This document shows positions 9,747 to 20,458 of a stretch of DNA of 64,000 nucleotides, piece by piece. A program made the translations under genes and the position numbers. The stretch lies in assembly GCA_021234155.1 (NCBI GenBank), contig JAJEKV010000003.1:16168386-16232385 (forward strand). Reading direction: 5' to 3'. The notes beneath the pieces are model-generated. The model searched no databases. It was given only the letters and a program-made list of their open reading frames with translations, and was not told the origin of the DNA. Origin of the DNA: Isoetes taiwanensis (taxonomy: Eukaryota; Streptophyta; Lycopodiopsida; Isoetales; Isoetaceae). Within the stretch, counting starts at the first letter, position 1; every line of letters begins with the position of its first letter.

Positions 9747-12030
9747 AAAAAAATAAAATTTGGATTATTGCTTCTATAGCCTATCAATTTCTAGGGTCAA
9801 TATACATGAAAGATGATATAGTGCCACTTTTTATCAATTAGACCTTTGATTTACCATAGCCATGGCCCCTTGTGGATGTCTTTTAGTGCCCTTGGTCCTA
9901 TTTAATTCCTATGACCTTGTACAAAAATGTTGCATATTGGAATGTGGTGATATACCCAATAAACGAAAAGTGCATGTACATGTGCTTTATCTAGGCAACA
10001 TGCGTGGCTTTGACACTTGTCTTTCAACATGCAAAAGTGCTTGCATGTTAACGTGGTTACATAGAATGAGAGGCCCTTACTTCACATTTATATGCATGCA
10101 ATTTTGCACTAGTGAGTGCTACACGCTATTTTATTTTCAAAGATGCGTTTATAAGGCTTTGAGACTTGTCTATTATTGACCATATTAATAATATGTTGAC
10201 CATGTAAGCGTGATGGTTGCAACTTGCAACTTCATTTATCATGGTCGGTATTATGATGTTTAAGATATGCATTAATAATATTTTACATTTTTGGAATCGG
10301 GTCTGCAACCCGTGACTACCATCAGCCAGCTACACAGAGAAACTGCTCCACAGTCCAGTATTCTGGCGGGACGGCATCAAGCCTTGTGCCACATTTTGAT
10401 ACATCTGCTAACTAATCCGGATTTTTCATATATACTATCTGGATCCAACACCTCTACAAATGGTAAGCTGGTTGCTAAAAGCAGTTCTTGCTATTCTGAT
10501 AGGTCAAGCGATACTTTGGATAAATCAGCCAGCTCATATAGATTACTTTCGGCCATTGATTGTAGCACGTACCGATGTATGGGCTCTGGCAAAAATTGAC
10601 ACTTAGGGTTTTCCAAACCTAATTTCTCTGATATAAACCCTAGCCGCTTATGGTGGTTGATTCAAAGCACATGTAATCTCAGTTATTGGTCTGATAAGAA
10701 AATGCTAAAGGAAGTTGTTCTACAAGCAAACAAAGGTCCCTGGCCAGAAAGTATGCCGCTTGGATGATGCTAATGGAGCTGGACATATATCAGGAAGCAA
10801 AAAAAGAACTGTAATGGTGCTCATGTTTTCTGAAACTCAACAAGAGGACATCTTTCAATAAGGTAAATTGATTATTTCAGTTTATATTTTCAATAAGCAT
10901 GTGCTTTTTCCTTAAAGCTTGATGCTTTGGTCATGGATAAATGGTTCTTACTTGCTCTTTAAAATGGTAACATCCTTCTAAACCAGTGGTTTGGATGTTC
11001 ATGCTAATACTTCACTGCTGTTCTTTCTTAAACATAACTGGTTTACATAGTCCCTTCCTTGTTTCGTATTTCCTAAACTAACAGGGCAAAAGGTTACAAA
11101 GGCTGATCGGCTATAAACCGAGAGGCTCCATTTGTACCTTTTGGCCCTTCATTCATTACCAAGCCTATTGCTAATGATTTGATGTGGCTGCAGGTACCGG
11201 ACCTCTCCTGCTTTTGTCGCTATTTTGTTTTTGTTAGTTGGAGTACTGAAAATGGAAGTGGAAATAAGAGTTTACAACATGCAATCTGCTGATTTTCAAC
11301 TGCGGAAGAATCGTCTCCATAAATCATGACATCAAGCTACACTTTCAAAACTTGTAAAGGTTTAAACTGGTTATTTATGCTCTGCTCTAGTGTGGTGACA
11401 CTTTCATATTGTCTTTGTACTTGAGTTTTTTCTACTTCCAAGACATTGTTTAATCCTGCTGGAAAGACATTCGTCACTGCCATGTCTTAATTTGCAGCTT
11501 TACGTGTTGTTGCTGCTATACAGTCTTGATTTGGGGAATGTCTACTTCTCAAACATTATGTATAATCCGTCCATACATTATTTCATTTACAAGAAAGCCT
11601 TTTGTTATATAGTCTGTCTAATAAATCATGGCATTGACATGCTGTTTGTTTGCTGCTAAACAGTATTTTACTTTCAGCAATGATTATTCCCTTGCATGTG
11701 CTGTTTTATTTGGCCAGAAGGCTTTGTTCAGTTTTGGTCCAGATTTGATGACTCTAGGGGAGCTTGTTTACATCTTATATTTGAAATACGGTCTTCGGGA
11801 TCTTATGCATGTAACACTTTCTTGTAAGGCATTAGACTTTACATCTTTGGCACAAGTTTGCATTTTTTACTTGTATAAAATGTTGATAATTGGATAAAGG
11901 AGAAAGGATCAAAAGATTGTGTACCAGTCTTGAATGCTTGGATTCAAGTCTTTGGATTGATAATACAGCAGAGGGATTGACCGAAGCTGATGCATGACCT
12001 AATACATAGGTCAGGCCAGGTTTTTTTTTT
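9747..12030. repeat. Large direct repeat, copy 2 (transduced DNA)
   Basis: Second copy of the 2.2-kb unit. It starts with the same AAATAAAATTTGGATTATTG as copy 1 and ends in a T-tract that coincides with the LINE's own 3' A-tail (minus strand). The original LINE probably sat in a tandemly duplicated locus and its transcript read through this copy, the spacer and copy 1. Confidence 0.85.
10291..10599 (+). CDS. Exon-like ORF of unknown function, copy 2
   Basis: Counterpart of 7,396-7,704 with a few substitutions (for example IHLLTNPD for IHSLNNPD). Same length and stop. No recognised domain, and the same caveats apply. Confidence 0.25.
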   Translation: MESGLQPVTTISQLHRETAPQSSILAGRHQALCHILIHLLTNPDFSYILSGSNTSTNGKLVAKSSSCYSDRSSDTLDKSASSYRLLSAIDCSTYRCMGSGKN

Positions 12031-13197
12031 GAAGAACGTCAAACTTTATTGAAACACAAGCCAAAAGCCAGATACAAATGCAGAGGCGGGAATAAAATTT
12101 CAGAGGATAATCATTATCCACTGAATAGAACCACCAGCCTATGCATAAGACAACACACTCAAATAGGACTCAAATATCAACTGTCGTTTAGCAGGAGCAA
12201 GTGAAGAACAATGGTAGGCCTTAGCGATTCTAGCTTGTGCGTCTCGGAGGACTACTGCAGGAGGAATATCCAAACCCTGAAAGATACATAATCTTCTGTG
12301 CTTCCAGATGGACCACAACAACCATCCTGATGCCAAATGAAATGCTTGACTCCGCACCTTATTCCAAGTATCCGGATAAATAGCCAGAAGCACTTGCTGA
12401 CTTGTCAATGTCACATGAAAAAGAGAAAGCAGCCAAGACCAAACAGGCTGGAGATGATCACATAAAAAGAAACAATGCTCAATGGTCTCGTCCCTTTGCT
12501 TGCACAGTGGGCAGAGTGCTGACACTCGAGGATCAAATCTGTGGACAAGCACATTCACCCGAGGGCATCTGTGAAGAATCTGCCACCAAAGCACAACCAC
12601 CTTAGGATGGAGTAGTTTATCCCAAGCCCAAGTCCACATACGTCTCCAACTAGGAGGTGAGAGCTGAAGGGACCACTTAGTGGATCGCGGAAGGATATCA
12701 CCATTGACAAGCAGCCTATACATAGAGTTCACAAGCTTATGCTCATGAACACTCTGGTGGGAAACCCACATGCACCCTTCGATAGCCTCTGGAGCAACCA
12801 ATGGCAGAGTACTAGCAACCTTTTGCCAAATAGGTCTATCCCATCGAGACAATAAGAATTTTGTTTGAAAGACCTGCCAAGTCGCTAACTGGCCAGAATC
12901 GTACCATGCTGCAACTGTTAAGATTCATGCTAACCTCCAGCGCCGTTGAGTTAATGGATGAACTGAGGCACAAAGTGGGAGATTATTTTCCACAGGTATC
13001 CACCAACAAGGGGCACTCAACTGATAATATGCAGCTTGATCAATACTGTCTCCCAAAACTCCAGCAAGCCTTTCAAAAAAGGGGAGGCATTAGGAAAAGG
13101 GCATAGCTGATAAAAGAGACTCCAAGGAAGAAGAGGTTTTAACGAAGCTTTCCCAAAAGGGACACAATGACCAAGTGACTCAGAGGCCAATTAACCG
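12021..13197 (-). pseudogene. LINE 3' part: zf-RVT-like C-terminal domain and 3' end
   Basis: The minus strand from 12,852 to 12,139 is an open 237-codon frame ending near the poly(A). It contains PKVVVLWWQILHRCPRVNVL and then CPLCKQRDETIEHCFFLCDH, matching the zf-RVT domain at the C-terminus of plant LINE polyproteins (W-x-K/WW, CxxC ... HxxxxC). Upstream, 13,197-12,853 carries the linker after RT with several frame changes. The 3' untranslated part ends in CAATAAAGTTTGACG before the A-tract. Confidence 0.88.
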
Positions 13198-14944
13198 AGT
13201 TGTATCAGGAGTTACAGAGATGTCGCACCCTTGCCCCTTCTTCTGGTATTAGAGAGAAAGCAATCTTGACAGAGATTAAAGCCATTGAGACAGCTCATGT
13301 GAATCAAGCCAGGATAAAGGCAGGACTGGAATGGTTTAGGTCTGGTGATAGATGCTCTCACTTCTTTTTTCGGGCCGCTAAGAGAAGGCGTATGATGGCC
13401 TCTATTAACTCCCTTATCTTGCCTGATAGGTCAGAGTGTTCTGATCAGGTTCAATTGAAGCAGTATCTTCATGACCACTTTTCTTCATTTTTTTTCAAGA
13501 CATCAGTTGCCCTTTCAGGAGGATATGCAATCTGCAATCTTGTCGAAGGTCCACCCCATTGTGTCAGCTGAGCAGCGTGCACACCTGGAATCAGACATCA
13601 CCATCAATGACTTACATTCAGCTACTTCTCTTTTAAAAAAGGACAAGTGCCCTGGTCTAGATAGTTTTCCAGTGGAATTTTTCCAGGAATATTGGGATTG
13701 GTAGGGTTGCGATCTTTACAGTGCTTTCTGTGAGTTTCGTAGGTTCAGAAATTTGGATAAGATCCTCAATATTGGCTGCATTTCTCTTATTCCCAAGTGT
13801 AAAGAGCAAAAGACAATATTTGATTGGCACCCTATTACATTATTGTCTTCCGTGTATAAAATATTTGCGAAGGCCTTTGCAGAAAAAATGTGTGATGTCT
13901 TGGCTATATCAATCTCTCCTACTCAATCTGGATTCTTACCAAGGAGGAGCATTTTAGACAATGTTGCTGCTGCTTATGAGGGTATGTATTGGGCCAGATT
14001 GAAAGGTATGCGTATAGTCTATCTTAAGTTAGATTTTGCCAAGGCATATGACAGTGTGGATTGGGAATTTTTGGAAAAAAGCCTCTTTGCACTGGGCTTT
14101 GGTCAGCAGTTCACCAGTGGTGTTATGAAGCTCCATATCTCGGCACGGTCTATTGTGTTGTTTCAGGGGAACCCTCCACCGTTTTTTCGGTTGGGCGGGG
14201 TGTTCGCCAAGGATGCCCATTAGCTCCACTTTTGTTCACGATAGTAGCTGAAGTCCTCTCACAGTTATTTGCTAAGGCTGTGCAGGATGGGATAGTCCAG
14301 GGGTTGAGTATAGAGGATGGTTCACAGGAAATTTGTAATCAGTATGCTGATGACACGTTTCTCTTTCTTGTTGCTGATGCGGACAATCTTCAGAATGCAA
14401 AGCTTCTTCTTGATACTTTCTCTTTAGCATCTGGAGTTCTTGTTGGTTGGCCAAAGTGTTCTGCATTATGGACGCTTGATGGGGTTGTGCCTCCTTGTGT
14501 TGCTGATTTTCCTTGGAAGGTGCTTCCTCATGGGAAGGCTACTAAACTTCTTGGTATTCCTATGGACATTTATATTTCTACCTCTGATGCTTGGGATATA
14601 ATCATAGAAGGATTACGAAAGCATTTGTTTTGGTGGAATACGGCTAAGCTCTCTCTGCCAGCGCGAATAACTATTGCTAAGCATGTTTTAAGTAATTCCC
14701 ACATCTATATGGCCTCTGCCCTTCTGGCTTCTCAGTCAAAATTTCAAGTGATTGTTACCATTGTCCGTAATTTTATTTGAGGTGGGAATGAGGAGCGTGC
14801 TGTTGGTCCAAATGCACTAGGCCAAACTTTGCAGGTGGTTTGAGTATGACAGGCTTTCATCTACAGAGTAAGATTCTGATTTCTAAGTTCATTTGGAGGA
14901 TCCTTAAGGATATGTTTGACTCACCTGGGGTGCGGTTGGTGAAG
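13198..14944 (+). pseudogene. LINE reverse transcriptase (inverted 5' segment)
   Basis: The plus strand encodes a LINE RT in at least three frames. Segments in order: a linker with WFRSGDRCSHFFFRAAKRRR (13,200-13,490), KKDKCPGLDSFPVEFFQEYW (13,640-13,700), ISLIPK and ITLLSSVYKI (RT blocks 1-2), SPTQSGFLPRRSILDNV, YLKLDFAKAYDSVDWEFL (block A with catalytic D), RQGCPLAPLLF (block B), NQYADDTFLF (block C, Y-A-D-D retained), then thumb-like sequence to 14,780. Frameshifts near 13,500, 13,720 and 14,190 and a stop at 14,778 disable it. No endonuclease domain is present, so the insertion is 5' truncated as well as inverted. Confidence 0.9.
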
Positions 14945-14961
14945 CAATTTGCAAACAACTG
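14945..14961. repeat. LINE target-site duplication, right copy
   Basis: Identical 17 bases to 6,815-6,831, beginning immediately after the last recognisable LINE base. Confidence 0.88.
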
Positions 14962-16581
14962 TGTCTCAGGCTCTTGATATCTAAAGTAATAAGGGTTCAT
15001 GGAGAAATTATAAAAACCTAATATAGGACTCTATCATTCCCGACCTTCCCCCCGTAGGCGAAGAATGTATGGAAGAAGATATGCCCCTCAAAGAAGATTG
15101 AAAATTTCTAGAGCCGTCAGATTGAAAATTAGTGGATCTGAGGGTTATTGTAAAGACACGTCGTAAAAATATGACGTGGCATGCTATGTGGATAGGCTAG
15201 AAATCCACGAAATGTTGTAGGGGGGGTTAGGTAAGCTGCTAAAAAGGGGAAAAAAAAAACCAAAATAGAAATATAAATAGTATTCTTACATTAGCCATAG
15301 GCATTCCTAATTAAAGTTGTGTCATAGTGATGCTAAGTAGAATAAGTTATTTAAATCCAGTTGTTCTAGTGTTCAGACTTATGAAATAAGTGTCATGTAT
15401 ATTCATCTATGTTTCAATCACATTTACTTGCCTTTAAAATGTCGTACAGATCACCGAAACCTTGTTTTCTAAGGATCCATGTTCCTAGAAATTGCTACCA
15501 AATCACCACATAGCAATCTAATTATTTCTCTAATTCATAATCATTTCTCTTGCAGGTCCATCTACCACATTCATGTAAAGCATCGGATATATAGATATGT
15601 TAACTACTATGCTTTGCCTCCATCATCATGAACGATTCACATTCACTTGCTTGCTATCTCTCTCTCTCTCACCCTCCCCCCCTCCCCCCCCCAACAAAAA
15701 ACAAGGTGCTGCGCACGACGGGTTGCCCTCCGGTGGCCCAAAAGTGTGTTTTCATGTTTCGTCTTTTTGTGTCAGATAAGCAGATTTGAGTGACTAGTTT
15801 TCAGCACGGTATTTCGTATCAGATCCCTTTGAAATTGCACAATTAAACAAGCAAATTCAACAAACATTAACTAGTCCACAAGTATTAATGCAAATCTGAA
15901 CTCTCTACTTGCTAAGGAAATGAGAATCAACAAAAACTATGGTACCTAGAAGTTATGACTCTGTACTTTATAAAGCAAGCAAACTCTAATATATCCACAA
16001 AGCTAGACTCTTAAAAGATAAGTGCAACAGGCTAATATCTAAACAAGAGGAAAAATAATATTGGATCTAAAATGCTTCCAAAGATAGCCTTCCATTTAGT
16101 AAACCTTAAACTCCACCACTTAACACATCTTGCATTGGAAAAAATCTGCAAGCTTTGTGTTCACCACTTTTATTTATCATTATTACCACTACGGGTTTAT
16201 CTAATGCACCATAGATCATGAAATTTTGAGTGGTATAAAAAATTTATGTTTTAATCTAAATGAACGAAATGTGTTAAGAAAAAATTAATCTTCATATCTT
16301 CCTAATTCTAATGTTCCCATGCATTGTAGCATGAGTAAAATCATCCATGTATAGATGTGGGTTGCCTTATAGCTTTCAAATATACCTTTAGCTTCCCTAA
16401 AGTATGACCCAAAAGGGCAACATGCGCATACAATGATATAGATATACTAGTAACGGTGCCCAGCGTTGCTGGGCATAACTTGGAAGTATGCAAATCTTTT
16501 GACCGCAATGGGAAAGGCGTGTAATAATCCTATTTTTGTAACCTTTCATTACAACAAAAATATCTAAAAATTTAACAATGT
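14962..16581. other. No gene recognised; low-complexity and small hairpin
   Basis: Apart from the upstream half of the split exon (to 14,980, minus strand), I see only a CT/C-rich run near 15,657-15,691 and a small palindrome GCCCAGCG-TT-GCTGGGC near 16,457 after a TACTAGTAACGGT motif. No ORF with coding character. Confidence 0.4.
15655..15691. repeat. CT microsatellite and C-run
   Basis: (TC)n followed by two runs of seven to nine C. Simple sequence only. Confidence 0.8.
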
Positions 16582-16805
16582 TTAAAAGCAACTTAGCTTC
16601 TTCATGTTAGATAGTGCTGCATCGGTATCTCTGGAAGCTTTGAATAGAACAACACGGTGCTTGTTCATGGGGAACCTGAGCGTGAGTAAAGTGTTCATCT
16701 CAGCAGGTTTTAAGGTGAGGCTATAGTCAATGTCTATTACTCTTTATGAGGTCGGGCATAAGGTGGGACATTGTAAATGATGAACTGGAGTTATCATCCT
16801 CAGTA
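16582..16805 (-). pseudogene. Exon-like host gene fragment next to the gypsy 5' end
   Basis: The minus strand encodes DFTYTEDDNSSSSFTMSHL and, after one frame change near 16,735, DIDYSLTLKPAEMNTLL, RFPMNKHRVVLFKASRDTDA and a stop at 16,582. Composition looks coding and unlike the flanking repeats, but I recognise no family. It stops just before the gypsy 5' end at 16,819, so insertion may have cut a gene here. An intron instead of the frameshift is possible. Confidence 0.35.
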
Positions 16806-16818
16806 TAGGTAAAGTCAT

Positions 16819-17398
16819 TGTTGACCGGGATTTTGGCACCCAGTCAACATAAGACTTATAAGGAGGGGGCATTTGTAACCTAAGGGCCTAGATTTATAAG
16901 GGCCTTTGAAATGTTTAATATTTTAAATGGCTAAGAGGTGAAAATGGAAGGCTAAGATGAAGGGGCATAAATCAAAGGTTAAGATGAAGAGGCAAAATGG
17001 AAGGTTATGATGAAGAGGTTGGAATGGAGGGTGAAGATTATAAGGTGCAAGGTATATAAGATTTTTGAGGGACACGAGTTCCTCCTCTCTCCCTGATCCA
17101 AGATTCTTGAGAGGGTTCAGAGACCTCTCTTGATCATGGATTCAGAGGCCCTCCATGTTTCAGAGGCATGGAGGGCTATTTGCATTGTATTTCCTTCTCT
17201 TATTTTTATAAATTGAAGATTATTTTGGGCCCAGATTTGTTCTTAATTTCTTGCTTCTGTCCAATCCATTCTGTTTTGCATTTTAAGCAGCCACTGAAAT
17301 GATCCTGATTTCTGCCCTTGAGGTCGAATGATGGGGGTGTGGGAAAACCCGCCATCATTATGGAGGTTCTACCGAGATCTTCCTGGATCTCAGAACTC
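16819..17398 (+). other. Gypsy 5' LTR-like region and leader
   Basis: Begins TGTTGACCGGG, a plausible LTR start, near an inverted GTCAACA at about 16,847. A TATA-like GGTATATAAG lies at 17,051-17,060, followed by a C/T-rich stretch typical of LTR transcription starts. The region is purine-rich (AAGATGAAGG repeats) at 16,930-17,040. The 3' LTR that would prove it is not in the window, so the LTR/leader boundary is unknown. Confidence 0.5.
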
Positions 17399-18031
17399 AT
17401 GGCTCCAAAACAAAAATTTCCAGCAGAACAAGAGCCATTAGAAGATATTGATGCATCAGATCATTGCAGAGAAAGGCCATTGAATTCAAGTTTTTCAACT
17501 AGCCTGCTTCAAAACATGCCATATCAATTTGAGTTGAATGTCCCTGTTCCTTTGCCTACTTTTGATTCCAGTATGAGTGCTAACAACTTCTTGAGAATAT
17601 TTGAGGATTATTACAGGGATTATGGCTTCAAGAAGGGATGCAAGCTCTCAGAGTTCGAAAAATGTTTCAAAGAAGAAAGTGAAGCTGATGCTTGGTTAAC
17701 TTATGAAAAGTTAATGGGTACCACTTCATGGGATGAACTTGTCAAGAAGTTTCTGGATAGATTTGGTAAGTTAGCTGCTCCAAAAGATTTGGTTAATGAA
17801 CTGCAAGGTTTCTCTATACATGCAGGAGAGAGTGTGAATCAGTACAAGGAAAGGTTTAGCACATTCATGAGCAGGTGTCAAAAAGCACAAGTCACCATCC
17901 CAACTCTGTTTTTAGTTACTGCTTTTATTAATGGTCTGGAAAGAAGACCAGATATCCAAAGGAAGTTGCTCAAGATCCAAGTCAAGGGTTTGATTCTATA
18001 TACAAAGTCTTTGCCAAAACCACTGATCTAA
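17399..18031 (+). CDS. Gypsy gag (capsid region)
   Basis: I start at the ATG at 17,399 (MAPKQKF), which follows the leader, rather than the upstream in-frame ATG at 17,318. The protein has a retrotransposon gag fold: a segment with ADAWLTYEKL, TTSWDELVKKFLDRFGK and a QYKERFSTFMSRCQKA helix (residues about 95-175), matching the usual W-x-E-F...Y motifs of Ty3 capsid. The frame closes at 18,031, but the continuing homologous sequence (DSIYKVFAKTTDLTQML) is in the next frame, so a frameshift near 17,975 separates it from the zinc knuckle. Confidence 0.85.
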   Translation: MAPKQKFPAEQEPLEDIDASDHCRERPLNSSFSTSLLQNMPYQFELNVPVPLPTFDSSMSANNFLRIFEDYYRDYGFKKGCKLSEFEKCFKEESEADAWLTYEKLMGTTSWDELVKKFLDRFGKLAAPKDLVNELQGFSIHAGESVNQYKERFSTFMSRCQKAQVTIPTLFLVTAFINGLERRPDIQRKLLKIQVKGLILYTKSLPKPLI

Positions 18032-18036
18032 CTCAG

Positions 18037-19563
18037 ATGCTCTCTACTTTGCCTGACAAGCACTATGCTCCTCACCATAATCATGACCCGTTTTACCCTG
18101 ATGCTACTGATGCACATTATGATCACCATCCTTCTATTCTAGTTTATGCCATACAAAAAGAAAAGAAGAAATCTAAAGATGAGGAAGCAAGTTCTCAGGT
18201 TGCAGAGGTGAAGTCAGATCTATCTAAGGTTACTGAAGCTCTAGCAGAAATAACTAAACAATTGGTTGAACTCAAGGCTGCAAGGACATGTAAAACTTAC
18301 CCTGAATATATTCATTGCAATAGGAATTCTCACCCATCAGAAATTTGCTATTGGCAAGTGTGCCCCAAATGTAATAGAAAAGGCCACTTTGGAAAAGAAT
18401 GTCCTGTTTGTTCTTTTTGTAAAGAGGTTGGCCATACTGATGCTAGGTGTGCTGTTAAGGAATATTTTGCTAAGCAGGAAAAAGAAAAGAGACCAGAGCC
18501 TAAACCTCCTGTGAGATTTGCTGAACCAAGTACCTCCATAAGATTTATTCAAGCTACAGAAACTCCTAAATCTGAAGAAGTTATGGCGGTGCAAACTAGA
18601 AGCATGAATGAAGCCCAAGTACATGCTGAACCAAGTAGGCATTCTACTGCCAGGTCTTCACCACCTGTAGTGGAATCACCTGCTCAAATCATAGCCCCAC
18701 CCCCTCAGCAAAAATATGGTAAGAAAGATCAAGACTTTGATGAGGTTGATGTTTTGCTTAAAAATTCCAAGGTGAGTGTGGATCTTTTTACCTTGTTAAA
18801 GATTGCACCTAGCTACAGAAAAAGGGTACTTCAGCAAACTAGTGGTGAGGTATTAAATGCTTGTGTAAATTTTGCTGATGCTACTAACCTTGTTCTAGCA
18901 CAGAATGAAGAAGACCCTGGTGCATTCACATGTTCAGCTACTTTAGGAGGTTATACCTTCTCAAATGTGTTACTTGATGGGGGATCTCCCCTAAATATTA
19001 TGCCATATCACATTATGAAGAAATGTGGTTTCGAGGTGGACAAGAAAGCTTCTATACTATTGAGATCCTTTTATAATGCTAAGATCACTCCCATTGGTGT
19101 GGTAACTAAAGTGCCTGTTAATACAGAAGGCATAACTGTAGCTGCCAACTTTATTGTGGTGGCTTTTGAAGACATAGGGGATGAGTCTGATATCTATGAT
19201 TTGCTTTTAGGAAGGAGGTGGTTAGCCACTGTGGATGCTAGACCAGTTTGGTCTCAAGGGAGATGTACCATCTCCAATGGCTCTCAGACTGCTACAATCT
19301 ATAATCAAGATGGCTCCTATGGTTCCAGTGAGGAGGTAAACTTTATTAAGGAAATGCTAATTGAAGAGCCTTTGGGATTTTACAGAATACAAAATACAAG
19401 ACCAAGGAAATATGAAACAATTCCTCTCATCATGGAATGTGCACTTCCCAGCAAACAAGGGCCATCAGGATTCTTATGGTTTGATGGAGGTATTTCTAAA
19501 AAACTAAACATTGCATCATCTGCTGCTATTCTGAAAGATTCCTCTCAAGTCGTATTTAATTAA
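18037..19563 (+). CDS. Gypsy nucleocapsid, protease and start of RNase H
   Basis: A 508-codon ORF. A coiled-coil-like stretch (about residues 50-85) precedes CPKCNRKGHFGKEC (CCHC knuckle) and a second cluster CSFCKEVGHTDARC. A polar linker follows, then the protease with NVLLDGGSPLNIMPYHIM (D-G-G active site) and DIYDLLLGRRWLATV. After a further linker it enters the RNase H-like domain at FLWFDGGISKKLNIASSAAI. The last few codons and the stop at 19,561 belong to the terminal inverted repeat of the transposon inserted at 19,547, so the natural product continues at 32,397. Confidence 0.88.
   Translation: MLSTLPDKHYAPHHNHDPFYPDATDAHYDHHPSILVYAIQKEKKKSKDEEASSQVAEVKSDLSKVTEALAEITKQLVELKAARTCKTYPEYIHCNRNSHPSEICYWQVCPKCNRKGHFGKECPVCSFCKEVGHTDARCAVKEYFAKQEKEKRPEPKPPVRFAEPSTSIRFIQATETPKSEEVMAVQTRSMNEAQVHAEPSRHSTARSSPPVVESPAQIIAPPPQQKYGKKDQDFDEVDVLLKNSKVSVDLFTLLKIAPSYRKRVLQQTSGEVLNACVNFADATNLVLAQNEEDPGAFTCSATLGGYTFSNVLLDGGSPLNIMPYHIMKKCGFEVDKKASILLRSFYNAKITPIGVVTKVPVNTEGITVAANFIVVAFEDIGDESDIYDLLLGRRWLATVDARPVWSQGRCTISNGSQTATIYNQDGSYGSSEEVNFIKEMLIEEPLGFYRIQNTRPRKYETIPLIMECALPSKQGPSGFLWFDGGISKKLNIASSAAILKDSSQVVFN
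19543..19546. repeat. Target-site duplication of the 12.8-kb transposon, left
   Basis: TCTC, repeated at 32,393-32,396 right after the right terminal repeat. TCTCA (5 bp) is also possible, because the base after TCTC on both sides is A, but 4 bp leaves the two terminal repeats symmetrical at 25 bp. Confidence 0.75.
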
Positions 19564-19571
19564 AGTGGGAC
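19547..19571 (+). repeat. Left terminal inverted repeat (25 bp)
   Basis: Starts AAGTCGTATTTAATTAAAG; reverse complement of 32,368-32,392 without mismatch. Just inside, GGGACTCA is echoed in inverted form (TGAGTCCC) near 32,327. Confidence 0.9.
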
Positions 19572-19819
19572 TCATTCCATTCCCATTTTTTTTCGGAACC
19601 CTGTTAATTTACACGAAAAGGAGCACCCTGACCCGAGAACTATCCTTAATTCGAATTTTTGTCTAGAACTCTGCATCGAAGCTTTCCTCCAGTATCCCTG
19701 GATAGCGAGTCGAGAACAAGAACAATGCAACTGAAACAAAGGAAATTCATTAAAGATTGAAACCAAAGCTGATGTTGAAAAAGAATTTTTATTAATAAAT
19801 TGAATAGGTACAATGTATT

Positions 19820-20261
19820 TTACATCGGACGCAGAGACCATGGCGGTCTTGCTGTCACTACTGTTACATCATCTTGGTAGGTGGTCCACCTTAGGGGATT
19901 AACTTGCGGCGCTTCTTCACGCCGACTGTAAGCCTTGGGGGCAACCTGAAGAGTGTGGAATGCCTCACGGGAGGTGCCTCGAGCTACCGGGCCGACCTGT
20001 CCACCCGACTTCTCCACTCGCCTCCCGCAGCTTTTCATCGAATATGCTCCTTCCCCAACCTCCGTGGATGTTATGCAATGCTTGCAAGATGCTTTGAGCT
20101 TCCTGGACTGTCTCAAATTTCTTCGCGTGTTCTTTATCCCCTGGGTGTGCATGGCGTCTGAATTCACGAGCAACCTTATCCCAAAGGCCGGGCAAGAGTG
20201 TAGCGTGAGCGGGATCTGGTGCAGAACGGTATTTCTTCCGCCTTGAGCGGGATCTCGTCAC
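19820..20261 (-). CDS. Unidentified minus-strand ORF pair in the transposon
   Basis: Two overlapping minus-strand frames (98 and 117 codons) cover this interval. The 5' one begins MTRSRSRRKKYRSAPDPAHA and continues through LWDKVAREFRRHAHPGDKE and QEAQSILQALHNIHGGWG; the frame then changes near 19,970 to a segment ending TARPPWSLRPM. Basic, Arg-rich N-terminus, amphipathic helices in the middle. I do not recognise a family. It may be the 3' part of an accessory gene running leftwards from about 25.5 kb. Confidence 0.35.
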
Positions 20262-20458
20262 CTGGAGCGGTCTCTCGATGCCCGAAAGGGATGCATGGCC
20301 GGTGTCGGATCTCAGGCTCGAACCACCTGGAGCAAGGAGAGTCTATGATTAACAATTACGGTGCCATTAGTCAAAACGAAGAAAAGAATGTTGAAATCAA
20401 ATTACAATGGAGAACATTCATTCCACACAACTGCATCCAATGACGTGGGAAGTGTGTC

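Larger units (their letters stand above)
6832..14944 (-). mobile_element. LINE insertion with 5' inversion and 3' transduced DNA
   Basis: One 8.1-kb insertion is bounded by a 17-bp TSD. Read on the minus strand from the right: a LINE segment in the wrong orientation (14,944 to 13,198), the LINE 3' part in the right orientation (13,197 to 12,021) ending in an internal A-tract, then about 5.2 kb of other DNA, then a terminal A-tract of about 30. The inverted segment meets the 3' part at its own 5' end, and its far end abuts the TSD. That is the arrangement expected from twin priming. The extra DNA after the LINE's own A-tract is what 3' readthrough transduction produces. The insertion splits a host exon. 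Confidence 0.8.

Noticed and set aside
12402-12605. Plus-strand ORF over the LINE 3' region
   Set aside because: Shadow of the minus-strand zf-RVT-like domain.
15597-15779. 60-codon ORF with Ser/Pro run
   Set aside because: Driven by a CT/C simple repeat; no homology or splice context seen.
18337-18642. Minus-strand ORFs over the gypsy zinc knuckle
   Set aside because: Shadows of the plus-strand gag/protease frame.
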